Origin: Desulfurispira natronophila
Lineage (GTDB): Bacteria; Chrysiogenota; Chrysiogenetes; Chrysiogenales; Chrysiogenaceae
Direction: 5' to 3'
DNA: 64,000 nt
Assembly: GCF_014203025.1 (NCBI RefSeq)
Contig: NZ_JACHID010000005.1
Coordinates: 111,286-175,285 of the forward strand
This document shows, piece after piece, positions 28,596-37,134 of the stretch. Within the stretch, counting starts at the first letter, position 1; every line of letters begins with the position of its first letter. The translations under genes were made by a program, and so were the position numbers. Below the pieces are notes generated by a model. It was not told the DNA's origin, ran no database searches, and was given only the letters and a program-made list of their open reading frames with translations.

Positions 28596-30389
28596 ATGAC
28601 CAATTTCCACGGAGTATCAGAGGTTTACACCACCAGTGATATACCCAAAACCCTCCGGGAATTTGCCCGTCATCACGATGTAGCCGAGCGAGAGCTGGAT
28701 TTTGCCATCGTCAAGGAAACAGATCCTTACATAAGTAAGTATCGCAAAAGGGTTACCAAATCCTGGCACGTTAAATTCTTCCTCAAAAAAGATCAAAAAT
28801 CTCCCCACAACTTTGTCATGCAGGTGGGTCCCAGCCGGGAGAACCCGCTAAATTATGAACTGACGGTTATGCTGCAAAGCCGCGCAGACTTTGAAGACCC
28901 CCAGATTCTGCCCAACCTGGTAGCAGAAATTCGCAAGCTGCTAGCCTTGAAGCACGTAGTTTTTGGTATTGTCAAATATCCAGTGCTTGAGGATATTGCC
29001 CAACAAATTCTGAAGGGCCTCCAAGATCCCTCATCCATCAGCGATCCTGCCATGGTTTTCACCATAGCCTATGGGCAGGAGCGCAAAGCAGGACGTGACT
29101 CACGGGTCACCTTTCACTTTGAAACATATAATGCCGCAGGGCAAGTGGACGAAAAAGGTACCATCGACTACGGAAAAAAGAACTTTGCCCAGTATGTAGA
29201 TGAAGAACAGCTTATCCTTACCTACTTTCGTGCCCTCAAGGGAAAACCTGGCATCTCTCCTTCGGGAGAAATGCACGACCAGTACCAGGGCAAAGATCAT
29301 GTTCCCTTTCCCTTCCACTCGGTATCCCGTCACCTGCGTCTCGTAGATCGTCCGGATCGAATTGAGGTGTACGCCCGTAAAAAGGGATACTTCAAAGTAG
29401 ACAACAATGGCAATGCCGATATTACAGAGGAGGTGTACGTCGACGGTGCCGTTGATCTTGCTGTCACAGGGGATATCTACTTCACTGAGGAGCGCCAGGA
29501 CGTTATTATAGACCATGCCGGAGTCCACAAGGATGCCGTAGGGGCTGGGCGAACCGTTCAGGGCAAGAATATAAATATTCGGGGCAATATTTCGTCCAAC
29601 GCCAAGCTTGACGGTGAAACCGTCAGCATCGAAGGCACGATTCACCGTTCCGCTACCATTCACGCCGAAGAAAAGGTGACCCTGACCTTAGGCAGTGGGA
29701 ACGTCAAGGCTCCACTGGTTGAGGTGGACTCTTTTCAGCAGGGAACCATTGAAGCCCGCAAAGTTATTGTCAAAAGCTACATACTGAATGCCAAGATTTA
29801 CTGCGAGGAGCTTGAGCACAGCGGCGACATGCGAGCGGTAGAGGTCTATGCCACCGGGCCAGTGCTACGCCTGGGGCGCCTACTGGGTGAAGACAATATC
29901 ATCACCATCGACCCAACCAAGGTTCCTGCCATCAAGGAAAAACTCGACGCCATGAGCGAGGAAATAGAAAGTAGTCGCAACGAGCTAGCAGAACTCAGCA
30001 AGCAGGCACGTCGCATATCTTCTGAATTACAACGGGATCGTTCCCGTATTGAGGGTGCCACTCGCATGCTCAAGGAAAGTAAGGCAAAAAAAATGCCCCC
30101 CCCATCCACCAGCATTAAAATCCTGCAGGATGTGCGTAATAAAAAACAGGAGTTAGAGCAAATTGTTCTCGACACTGAGAAGAGAAAAAAACAGCAGGCA
30201 TCAGCGGAAAAAAAATATGAAGAGCTGGTAAAAATCAGTCAAAACGCTCAGATCCACATACAATCTGTCGCCGCCGGCAACCGCGTCAACTTCTACGGAG
30301 TAACCGAAACCAAAAACCTGAACCGTTTTGATGTACCCGTTACCATCACCACGGACGACTCACACCAGAAAATCAAAATTCAGCGCTAG
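28596..30389 (+). CDS. FapA/DUF342-family polymer-forming protein
   Basis: 597-residue protein of the DUF342 (FapA) family, with no signal peptide. After an N-terminal region of about 240 residues comes a right-handed beta-helix-like stretch (VDGAVDLAVTGDI, IRGNISSNAKLDG, VSIEGTIHRSATIHA) of short hydrophobic repeats. This leads into a coiled coil (residues about 450-555, rich in Glu/Lys/Arg) and a short C-terminal beta part. Relatives have been tied to flagellar and pilus assembly or polar localisation; the role here is open. A C8 tract (30096-30103) lies in the coiled coil. GGGAG lies about 8 bases before the ATG. The 170-base gap upstream may hold its promoter. Confidence 0.82.
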   Translation: MTNFHGVSEVYTTSDIPKTLREFARHHDVAERELDFAIVKETDPYISKYRKRVTKSWHVKFFLKKDQKSPHNFVMQVGPSRENPLNYELTVMLQSRADFEDPQILPNLVAEIRKLLALKHVVFGIVKYPVLEDIAQQILKGLQDPSSISDPAMVFTIAYGQERKAGRDSRVTFHFETYNAAGQVDEKGTIDYGKKNFAQYVDEEQLILTYFRALKGKPGISPSGEMHDQYQGKDHVPFPFHSVSRHLRLVDRPDRIEVYARKKGYFKVDNNGNADITEEVYVDGAVDLAVTGDIYFTEERQDVIIDHAGVHKDAVGAGRTVQGKNINIRGNISSNAKLDGETVSIEGTIHRSATIHAEEKVTLTLGSGNVKAPLVEVDSFQQGTIEARKVIVKSYILNAKIYCEELEHSGDMRAVEVYATGPVLRLGRLLGEDNIITIDPTKVPAIKEKLDAMSEEIESSRNELAELSKQARRISSELQRDRSRIEGATRMLKESKAKKMPPPSTSIKILQDVRNKKQELEQIVLDTEKRKKQQASAEKKYEELVKISQNAQIHIQSVAAGNRVNFYGVTETKNLNRFDVPVTITTDDSHQKIKIQR

Positions 30390-30566
30390 GGGCTTGCGGG
30401 CGAGCAGCACTGGCGGTGCCCACTTGCTGCGACATTGGCTTCTCTCTCTTGATAACCACAATTCCTTTGACGACAGTTGCCATGGCTTTTTATTTCCATT
30501 TGCGTTACCCTGCTACAATTTCGTCGTGGGCGAAGCGTCTCGATAATTCATAAGAAAAGGTGCGTC

Positions 30567-32915
30567 ATGGGCAAAGTACAGCGTTACGGCTACCACAATG
30601 AGTTCGTGCTGGAGTTCCAAACTCCTGAAGACGCCCCTGAAGCCAGCATCAGCTATGTACACTCGGACCTCTCTTTCTTTGCCATCAGCAATGATCATTA
30701 TCTGCATAAAATCCTGATGATAGCTCTGGGAAATTACTTGCAGGAATATGATCACTTCACACTTTTTGACTTCATTCCCTACTTTCGCCAGAATTCCAGA
30801 GACGAAATCACTTACGAACACCGCTTGCTTCTCGGGGTACTGGACCGTAAAAGCCAGACTCTGCGCTTTGTCAATTTCGGCCTGCAGCACATCCTTTTTA
30901 AGGATAAAGGCGGACTAGTATTTAGTGCGCGCGAAAACAACAACACCTTTTCCAGCCGACCAACCCCCTTTCGCATCAATGTCTATCCCCTGCAGGAAAT
31001 GCAAGCAATCTTTCTCAGCAGCAATCACAACACTTTGGCGCAAGTGCAAAACCACTTTCCAGCTGTGATTACCCGCAAGCAAATATCAGAGCTCCTCAAG
31101 CCTCAAGGAGATGACAAGTCTTCAGCAGAGCCGTCGGGATCCTTCGTCATAATAAACTGCTTTGACGAGCAAACCCGACAGACTTTTTTTCAGGCTCAGG
31201 CTCTTAACCCTGATATAGAAGCCCTGGCTGCCCTGGAGGCCGACTTTGAAAACAAGCTGGTAGAGTATCAGGTGCCTGAGCAAGTGGCAGACAATGCGGG
31301 ACTGGTTTTCCATGAGCTCCTTCTCAATGCCTTTGAGCATGGCATACTCGGCATGACATCCAGCCAAAAGCAGGAACTGATCCGCAGTGGCGAATATGAA
31401 GACTATGTAGAGCGGGAAGGGAAAAACTGCCAGGGGAGCATAACCATTACCGGCGAGTTTTTCGACAACCACATGCTCCGGGTAAGTGTTGAGGACACCG
31501 GCAGTGGCTTCAATTACCATCAGTATTTACACTATACTGACACCCACAGCAAAATGGGCCTCTTCCATAACCGCGGCATCCGCATTGCTCAAGAACGAAG
31601 CGATGGCGTGTTCTATACCGAACAGGGTCGTCGGGTGCACTTCATCATGGGCTTGCAACCAGTGTTGCCAAAACCCAAGAGTCAATCCAATACACCTGAG
31701 AGTGAGGACGATCCCCCGGCAACCGCCATGCTCAGTGACGTAAGTCTACTCTATGTTGAAGATGACGAACTAACCAGGGAACTCTACGTGCGACTGCTCA
31801 AGCGCATGACAAAAAAACTCTACATTGCTGTGAACGGGCAGGAGGGCCTTGATCTCTTTTTCAAGTTTGAGCCGGACATTGTTCTTAGTGATATCCAGAT
31901 GCCCATCATGAACGGCCTGGATATGGCTAAAGAGATACGCCAACACAACCGGGATGTCCCTATTCTTCTTATCACAGCCTTTTCTGATAAAGATCACATA
32001 CTGAGTGCCATCGACGCCGGAGTCGACCGCTTTATCAACAAACCAGTGCAACTTGCCAAGCTCAAGAGCCATCTGGAACACTACGCCCGAATCGTACATA
32101 TGGAGCAGCAACTTCAGAAAAGGCTGGACGATGAACAGCTGCGCAAGGAAGAGGAGTTCTTTGCACTCAAGGATAAAAGCCGTCGTGACGAACAGCAGCA
32201 AAGGCAGGCGTTCGCCAAGGAACAGCTGATTATTCACAATGACGCCAAGCACATTGAAGGAATTAGCTGTCAGGTTTTCTATCGCCCCCAGGACATTCTC
32301 AGCGGCGACATCTACGGTATCTTCCGCATCAACTCACACACCAATTTTTTCTATATAATAGATAGTATGGGCAAAGGCCTGGGGGCATCTGTTACCGCAA
32401 TTCTTTCAGCCGCATTTATCAATCAGACGGTTGCCAACATTTCTGAGGACCAGTACCACCTCTCGCATATTATCAACTCTTACGCCGACTATATCCGGAA
32501 CTACCTGCTGGACGATGAGGTGGTTTCCCTTACCATGGCCTGCCTTAATATCGACCGTGGTACTATGGAGTACGCTTCCTTTGGCATGTATCCCATTCTT
32601 GTCAAGGATGTACAGGCCAATGAGCTACACGAATATCGCACCAATAACCTTCCCCTGATGATCTACTCTCAGGACATCTCCATTAGAAGTATTACTCTAC
32701 CCCGCTCCTTTCAGTTCTTGATTTACTCTGACGGTCTGTGTGAAAATGACAACTTCAGTGGCACTGAGTTACGCCACAACTTCATGCACACGAACAACCT
32801 GGATGCACTACTTGAAACTTTTTTCAACGCAACCGCTCAGGACAGTGAAAACTACTATGGCTCTGACGATACCAGCATTATCCACGTCAGCTCTCAGGAT
32901 CCCTCGTCACGCTGA
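30567..32915 (+). CDS. HATPase - receiver - SpoIIE phosphatase fusion protein
   Basis: Cytoplasmic signalling protein of 782 residues. An unassigned N-terminal domain (about 1-230) is followed by an RsbW/HATPase_c_2-type domain (LVFHELLLNAFEHG, VEDTGSGF, MGLFHNRGIRIA, about 240-375). Next is a receiver domain (LLYVEDDE, IVLSDIQMPIMNG, INKPV, about 390-505), then a coiled coil, then a PP2C/SpoIIE serine phosphatase (LSGDIYGIF, DSMGKGLGASV, LIYSDGLCEN, about 565-780). This combination suggests control of an anti-sigma-antagonist (STAS) switch by an outside kinase. The start at 30567 has AAGG 6 bases upstream; the 30 codons before it look non-coding. Confidence 0.9.
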   Translation: MGKVQRYGYHNEFVLEFQTPEDAPEASISYVHSDLSFFAISNDHYLHKILMIALGNYLQEYDHFTLFDFIPYFRQNSRDEITYEHRLLLGVLDRKSQTLRFVNFGLQHILFKDKGGLVFSARENNNTFSSRPTPFRINVYPLQEMQAIFLSSNHNTLAQVQNHFPAVITRKQISELLKPQGDDKSSAEPSGSFVIINCFDEQTRQTFFQAQALNPDIEALAALEADFENKLVEYQVPEQVADNAGLVFHELLLNAFEHGILGMTSSQKQELIRSGEYEDYVEREGKNCQGSITITGEFFDNHMLRVSVEDTGSGFNYHQYLHYTDTHSKMGLFHNRGIRIAQERSDGVFYTEQGRRVHFIMGLQPVLPKPKSQSNTPESEDDPPATAMLSDVSLLYVEDDELTRELYVRLLKRMTKKLYIAVNGQEGLDLFFKFEPDIVLSDIQMPIMNGLDMAKEIRQHNRDVPILLITAFSDKDHILSAIDAGVDRFINKPVQLAKLKSHLEHYARIVHMEQQLQKRLDDEQLRKEEEFFALKDKSRRDEQQQRQAFAKEQLIIHNDAKHIEGISCQVFYRPQDILSGDIYGIFRINSHTNFFYIIDSMGKGLGASVTAILSAAFINQTVANISEDQYHLSHIINSYADYIRNYLLDDEVVSLTMACLNIDRGTMEYASFGMYPILVKDVQANELHEYRTNNLPLMIYSQDISIRSITLPRSFQFLIYSDGLCENDNFSGTELRHNFMHTNNLDALLETFFNATAQDSENYYGSDDTSIIHVSSQDPSSR

Positions 32916-32942
32916 AAACGCCATGTGGCAAAGGTTCCGTAC

Positions 32943-33581
32943 ATGAGTTGGCGATCAAGCAACTTCCTCGAGAGATTCTTGGTAATCATATCCAGAATAC
33001 TCTTCTTTCGCCTTAATCGGCTGGATATTACTGGAATGGAGAATATTCCTCTTGATGCTGCCCCACGCCTTTACGTATCCAACCACGTCAGTTTTTTTGA
33101 AACAATGGCTATACCCATGTGCGTGGTGGAGCAGCAAAAACAGCGGCAGTTGCGCATAGCTGCCAAAGAAGAGCTCCTGAGGGTCCCGTTGATTGGTGCA
33201 GTCCTCAAAGCCATTAACACCATACCCGTCAAGCGAAAGCGGGGTGCCAAAGCATACCGGGATATCCTCGAGAGTATCAGCCGGGGAAACTCCGTGCTTA
33301 TTTTCCCAGAAGGAACCCGCTCCCGCGACGGAGAGATTCGCCGCGCCAACCGAGGGCTGGGACGCCTGATCATTGAGGCTCAAGTACCAGTAGTTCCTAT
33401 ACGTGTCGACGGCCTGCACCGCTGGAGACTGCTTCGCTTCAGACAACAGGCCCGGTTAGTCTTTGGAGAGCCCCTGAAGCGCGAGGACCTGTGGCAGCCA
33501 GACACTAAGGACGCTCCAACGGATCGGGCCACCGAACAGCAAATAGCTGATAAAGTCATGGAAAAAATACGCCTCCTCTGA
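32943..33581 (+). CDS. plsC: 1-acyl-sn-glycerol-3-phosphate acyltransferase (PlsC-like)
   Basis: Transfers an acyl chain in phospholipid synthesis at the inner membrane. Acyltransferase blocks: SNHVSFFET (block I), IPVKRKRG (block II), LIFPEGTRSRDG (block III) and VPVVPIRVDGL (block IV). Block I reads H-x4-E; the usual motif is H-x4-D, so the catalytic acid is replaced by Glu. A hydrophobic N-terminus (LVIISRILFF) fits membrane attachment. The ATG at 32943 has AAAGG 8 bases upstream and is preferred over the GTG at 32925. The gene follows the SpoIIE fusion by 27 bases. Confidence 0.9.
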   Translation: MSWRSSNFLERFLVIISRILFFRLNRLDITGMENIPLDAAPRLYVSNHVSFFETMAIPMCVVEQQKQRQLRIAAKEELLRVPLIGAVLKAINTIPVKRKRGAKAYRDILESISRGNSVLIFPEGTRSRDGEIRRANRGLGRLIIEAQVPVVPIRVDGLHRWRLLRFRQQARLVFGEPLKREDLWQPDTKDAPTDRATEQQIADKVMEKIRLL

Positions 33582-33692
33582 TAAATTCCTTACTCATGAC
33601 TGAGTGATTAAACGAGATAAAGCGCCTGAGCGGGCAAAGTCGCATTGAGTTATTACCTTCTTTTAATACACAACAATAATATTTGACTCAGG

Positions 33693-34148
33693 ATGCAGGC
33701 CATGAAAAGACGAATCCTTACAGTAATTTGCATATTGTTTTTAAGCACATCACCACTCCTCGCCAACACCTACATATCCGTCGTTGGCGACCGAGTCAAT
33801 CTGCGCGCTGAGCCCAGCACCAACGCCGATATTCTCTGGACCCTTGGGCGCTACTTCCCCCTACAGGTAGAGCGCAAGCAGGGGAACTGGTACCGCGTAG
33901 AGGATTTCGAGGGAGACCGGGGCTGGATTCACAACAGTGTAGCCAACACCTCTAACCGTGGGGTGATTGTCGTGCGCAACAATGTCAATGTACGTAGCGG
34001 ACCCTCTACCTATCACGACATTCTCTTTCGCACTACCTATGGGGTTGCCTTTCGCATAGTGAAGCAGGAGCGAAACTGGTATGAGGTCGAGCACCCTGAG
34101 GGCCACAAGGGCTGGATACGGGGTGACATGCTGTGGGGCGACAAATAA
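33693..34148 (+). CDS. Exported protein with two SH3b domains
   Basis: 151 residues. A signal peptide (basic MKRR, hydrophobic core, probable cleavage after LLAN) is followed by two bacterial SH3 repeats: VVGDRVNLRAEPSTNADIL to GWIHNSV, and VRNNVNVRSGPSTYHDILF to GWIRGDM. Such domains bind cell-wall peptides, so it is likely periplasmic and wall-associated. No enzymatic domain is present. The start may be 33693 or the ATG at 33702. The gap before it is 111 bases, with no evident terminator. Confidence 0.88.
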   Translation: MQAMKRRILTVICILFLSTSPLLANTYISVVGDRVNLRAEPSTNADILWTLGRYFPLQVERKQGNWYRVEDFEGDRGWIHNSVANTSNRGVIVVRNNVNVRSGPSTYHDILFRTTYGVAFRIVKQERNWYEVEHPEGHKGWIRGDMLWGDK

Positions 34149-34165
34149 TCAATTTACATAAACAG

Positions 34166-34193
34166 TTGCTTAAATCAGGCTACACTGTTATCT
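34166..34193 (+). promoter_or_regulatory. Weak promoter candidate upstream of the MCP-cheV pair
   Basis: TTGCTT (34166-34171) and TTATCT (34188-34193) are 16 bases apart, about 200 bases before the MCP start. It is a plausible sigma-70-like arrangement but not close to consensus. I saw no clear sigma-28 motif. Confidence 0.3.
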
Positions 34194-34397
34194 GCAGTAA
34201 TTTAAGTAATCAAAGCTCCCGGTTGCATCGAAGCACAAGTTGCAGCAGTGAGCAATTAGCCTGAGGGGCAGTATTCCTGCCAGGTGTCCTACATTGGATA
34301 AGTCAGCTTTGCGAGCACAACTTATTTCGTGAGCGCTCACATTTATGACACACAACCTGGTACATGTAACACATCACAACTTACGCCAGGAGGCTAC

Positions 34398-36071
34398 ATG
34401 TTCGACTTTATGCGCACCATCAAGGGGCGACTCTTTTTGTTCCTGGTCTTGGCTGCCATGGGTACGCTTATTCTTATTGGCCTATCCCTCAATAGTCTCC
34501 ACTCTACACTCCGTGAAAATCGTGAATCCGCCGTAGCAAGGCACGCCGAAGTGGCCCACGGCATACTCACCCACTTTCACCAGCAACAACAGGAAGGGCT
34601 GCTAAGCCGGGAACAGGCACAGCAACGGGCCGTTGACGCCGTCAAAGAGCTGCGCTATGCCGGCGAAGAATACTTTTGGATCAACGACATGCACCCCCGT
34701 ATGATCATGCACCCTGTAAACCCCAACCTGGATGGCCAAGACCTGCGTAACTTTGAAGATCCCGAGGGCAACCGTCTCTTTGTGGATTTTGTCAATACAG
34801 TTCGTGACCGCGACGCCGGTCACGTCCACTACCTCTGGCCCAAACCAGGATTCAGCGATCCCGTAGAGAAGACTTCCTATGTCATTGGTTTTGAGCCTTG
34901 GGACTGGGTTATTGGGACCGGGGTCTACAACGACGATATCCAGCGCGCATTTATGCTGGAAATACGCCGCATGGCAGTCTTTGTGTTCATTCTTATGGCA
35001 GTATTTTTTATTCCTATGATGCTGCTGCTGCGCGCCATCATGAACTCAGCTACTCATATTACTACAGTAGCTCACGAACTTTCTGAAGGTGAAGGCGATC
35101 TGACCAAGCGCCTGCCCGTTATAGGTAAGGACGAACTTTCTGACGTCAGCAGCTGCTTTAATCTCTTCATTGAGAAAACCCAGAGAACCGTAATAAACGT
35201 ACGCGACTCTGTGGAGGGTGTCGCTTCAGCCAGTGAAGAGCTGAGCAGCACTTCCAACCAAATGTCCGCCAGCATGGCGCAACAATCGGAAACTGTGGGC
35301 CAGGTGGCCTCGGCCATTCATCAGATGTCCAGCACCGTGGGAGAAGTTGCCCGCAACATGGGGGATGTGGAAAACAATGCTTCCATGGCCCTGGAAGCTG
35401 CCACCGAAGGTGGAGACGTGGTGCGTCGCTCTTCCCGGGAGATGGAGTCCATCGCCGATCAAGTTAGCCAGGCTACTGCCTCTGCTCAGGCTCTTGACGA
35501 AAAAAGTAAGCGAGTGGAAGAGGTTATACAGGTTATTAATGACATTGCTGATCAGACCAACCTGCTGGCCTTAAATGCTGCTATCGAAGCGGCTCGGGCA
35601 GGGGATGCCGGTCGTGGCTTCGCCGTGGTTGCTGATGAGGTGCGAAAACTGGCAGAGCGCAGCACCCACTCTACTGAAGAAATAATTGATATTGTCAAAA
35701 CCATACAGAGTGGTGTAAACCATGTAACAGATGCCATGAACCAGGTGAACAACAAAGTTCGGCAGGGTTCCGAACTCTCCCAGGAGGCTGATGGAGCCTT
35801 CAACAAAGTTCTTCATGGTATGGAAAACCTGCAAGGTTTAATTGCACAGAACGTGGCTGCCATTGAGCAGATGGCCAAAACATCTGAGCAGATAACCGAC
35901 GACGTCCAGTCCATCTCTGCTGCATCAGAGCAAACCGCCAAGGCCTCTGAAGAAGTAGCCTACGCATCCAGCGACCTGGCCAGACTCAGTGCAGATGTGC
36001 AGCAGCACTTGAGTGCATTCAAGGTCGATGGTGAAAAAAACAGCAACGTAAAACTAATTCCAAGGGGTTAA
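34398..36071 (+). CDS. Methyl-accepting chemotaxis protein with sCache_2-like sensor
   Basis: Transmembrane chemoreceptor of 557 residues. The first membrane helix is near 10-30. The periplasmic single Cache domain of the SMP_2 type (YFWINDMHPRMIMHP, LDGQDLRNFEDPEG) extends to about 195. The second helix, HAMP and a coiled-coil signalling domain follow, with the highly conserved hairpin tip [18 protein letters not shown] and [16 protein letters not shown]. No C-terminal CheR/CheB tether is seen. The start was moved to the ATG at 34398, 4 bases after a perfect CAGGAGG. cheV follows 3 bases later, so receptor and adaptor are co-expressed. Confidence 0.95.
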   Translation: MFDFMRTIKGRLFLFLVLAAMGTLILIGLSLNSLHSTLRENRESAVARHAEVAHGILTHFHQQQQEGLLSREQAQQRAVDAVKELRYAGEEYFWINDMHPRMIMHPVNPNLDGQDLRNFEDPEGNRLFVDFVNTVRDRDAGHVHYLWPKPGFSDPVEKTSYVIGFEPWDWVIGTGVYNDDIQRAFMLEIRRMAVFVFILMAVFFIPMMLLLRAIMNSATHITTVAHELSEGEGDLTKRLPVIGKDELSDVSSCFNLFIEKTQRTVINVRDSVEGVASASEELSSTSNQMSASMAQQSETVGQVASAIHQMSSTVGEVARNMGDVENNASMALEAATEGGDVVRRSSREMESIADQVSQATASAQALDEKSKRVEEVIQVINDIADQTNLLALNAAIEAARAGDAGRGFAVVADEVRKLAERSTHSTEEIIDIVKTIQSGVNHVTDAMNQVNNKVRQGSELSQEADGAFNKVLHGMENLQGLIAQNVAAIEQMAKTSEQITDDVQSISAASEQTAKASEEVAYASSDLARLSADVQQHLSAFKVDGEKNSNVKLIPRG

Positions 36072-36074
36072 TCC

Positions 36075-37058
36075 ATGAATGACCTGAATGAAGAAAAACA
36101 GGGGATACTGCTGGAAAGTGGCACAAACGAACTGGAAATCATCGAGTTTCAGTTGCGTAAGCAAATGCCTGACGGCAAAGAAAAAATTGCCCACTATGGA
36201 ATTAACGTTGCCAAAGTGCGGGAAATCATCAAAGTGCCAGAGACAACTGAATATCCCAACTCTCACCCCAGCGTGGTGGGAATCTTTAACCTTCGTGATC
36301 GCCTGATCCCCCTAGTAGACCTGGGACACTGGCTCAAGGTACCCACACCAGAGGACCCAGAAGTCAAGCGAGTTATTGTTACGGAATTCAACCGTATGTT
36401 TAACGGGTTTCTCGTGGACTCTGTCAGCCGTATCTACCGGATCTCATGGGAAAATGTCGAGTCCCCCAGCCAGTTCCTGGAAAGCCGCGAGACTGACTGC
36501 GTAGTCGCCGTTGTTCGCATGGAAAATCGCCTCATCATGATCCTGGATTTTGAAAAAATTATCTCAGACATTAATCCAGAGCAAAGTATGGAGCGCTATG
36601 ATGTTTCCCTGGACAAAAAAATCGTCCAGGACGAGCAGATGGTGTCCCGTCGCCAGTCAAAAACCATAATGGTCGTAGACGACTCAGCTTTTATCCGCAA
36701 ACTTATAGAAACGACCCTGCGCACCGCCGGCTACAATGTCATAGTATGTCAGGATGGCGGTGAGGCATTTGACATGTTGATGGAGTTTGAACAAACTGCC
36801 AAGTCTGAATCCCAACCCATAAGGGAAATGGTAAGCCTGCTGGTTTCCGATGTGGAAATGCCCCGCATGGATGGCATGCACCTTTTAAAGCGCTTGCGGG
36901 AGCGCGATGACTACAAGACCCTGCCCATCTTGATGTTCTCCTCAATCATGAGCGATGAGAACCGGCGCAAAGCTCTGGAGCTTGGTGCGAATGATACTAT
37001 CACCAAGCCAGAAATCGGGAAACTGGTAGAGCTGGTAGACCAGTACGTTTTTAGCTAA
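36075..37058 (+). CDS. cheV: Chemotaxis adaptor CheV (CheW-receiver fusion)
   Basis: Couples receptors to CheA and can be modulated by phosphorylation. The N-terminal CheW-like domain (about 15-180) has GINVAKVREIIKVPE and VVGIFNLRDRLIPLVDL. The C-terminal receiver (about 195-325) has MVVDDSAFIRKLIE, the phospho-Asp in LLVSDVEMPRMDG and ITKPE. It has 327 residues, typical. It forms a two-gene unit with the MCP just upstream. Confidence 0.96.
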   Translation: MNDLNEEKQGILLESGTNELEIIEFQLRKQMPDGKEKIAHYGINVAKVREIIKVPETTEYPNSHPSVVGIFNLRDRLIPLVDLGHWLKVPTPEDPEVKRVIVTEFNRMFNGFLVDSVSRIYRISWENVESPSQFLESRETDCVVAVVRMENRLIMILDFEKIISDINPEQSMERYDVSLDKKIVQDEQMVSRRQSKTIMVVDDSAFIRKLIETTLRTAGYNVIVCQDGGEAFDMLMEFEQTAKSESQPIREMVSLLVSDVEMPRMDGMHLLKRLRERDDYKTLPILMFSSIMSDENRRKALELGANDTITKPEIGKLVELVDQYVFS

Positions 37059-37090
37059 CTCAACTAGCAAGTACCAATACCGTTTAAAAG

Positions 37091-37125
37091 CCACCCAGCA
37101 GATATCATCCTGCAGGGTGGTTTTT
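37091..37125. terminator. Bidirectional terminator between cheV and the SEDS-like gene
   Basis: Arms CCACCCAGCAG and CTGCAGGGTGG form an 11-bp stem with one A/A mismatch and an 8-base loop. T5 follows on the plus strand and a CTTTT stretch on the minus strand. It can serve both convergent genes. Confidence 0.88.
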
Positions 37126-37134
37126 GCTTGTTGG

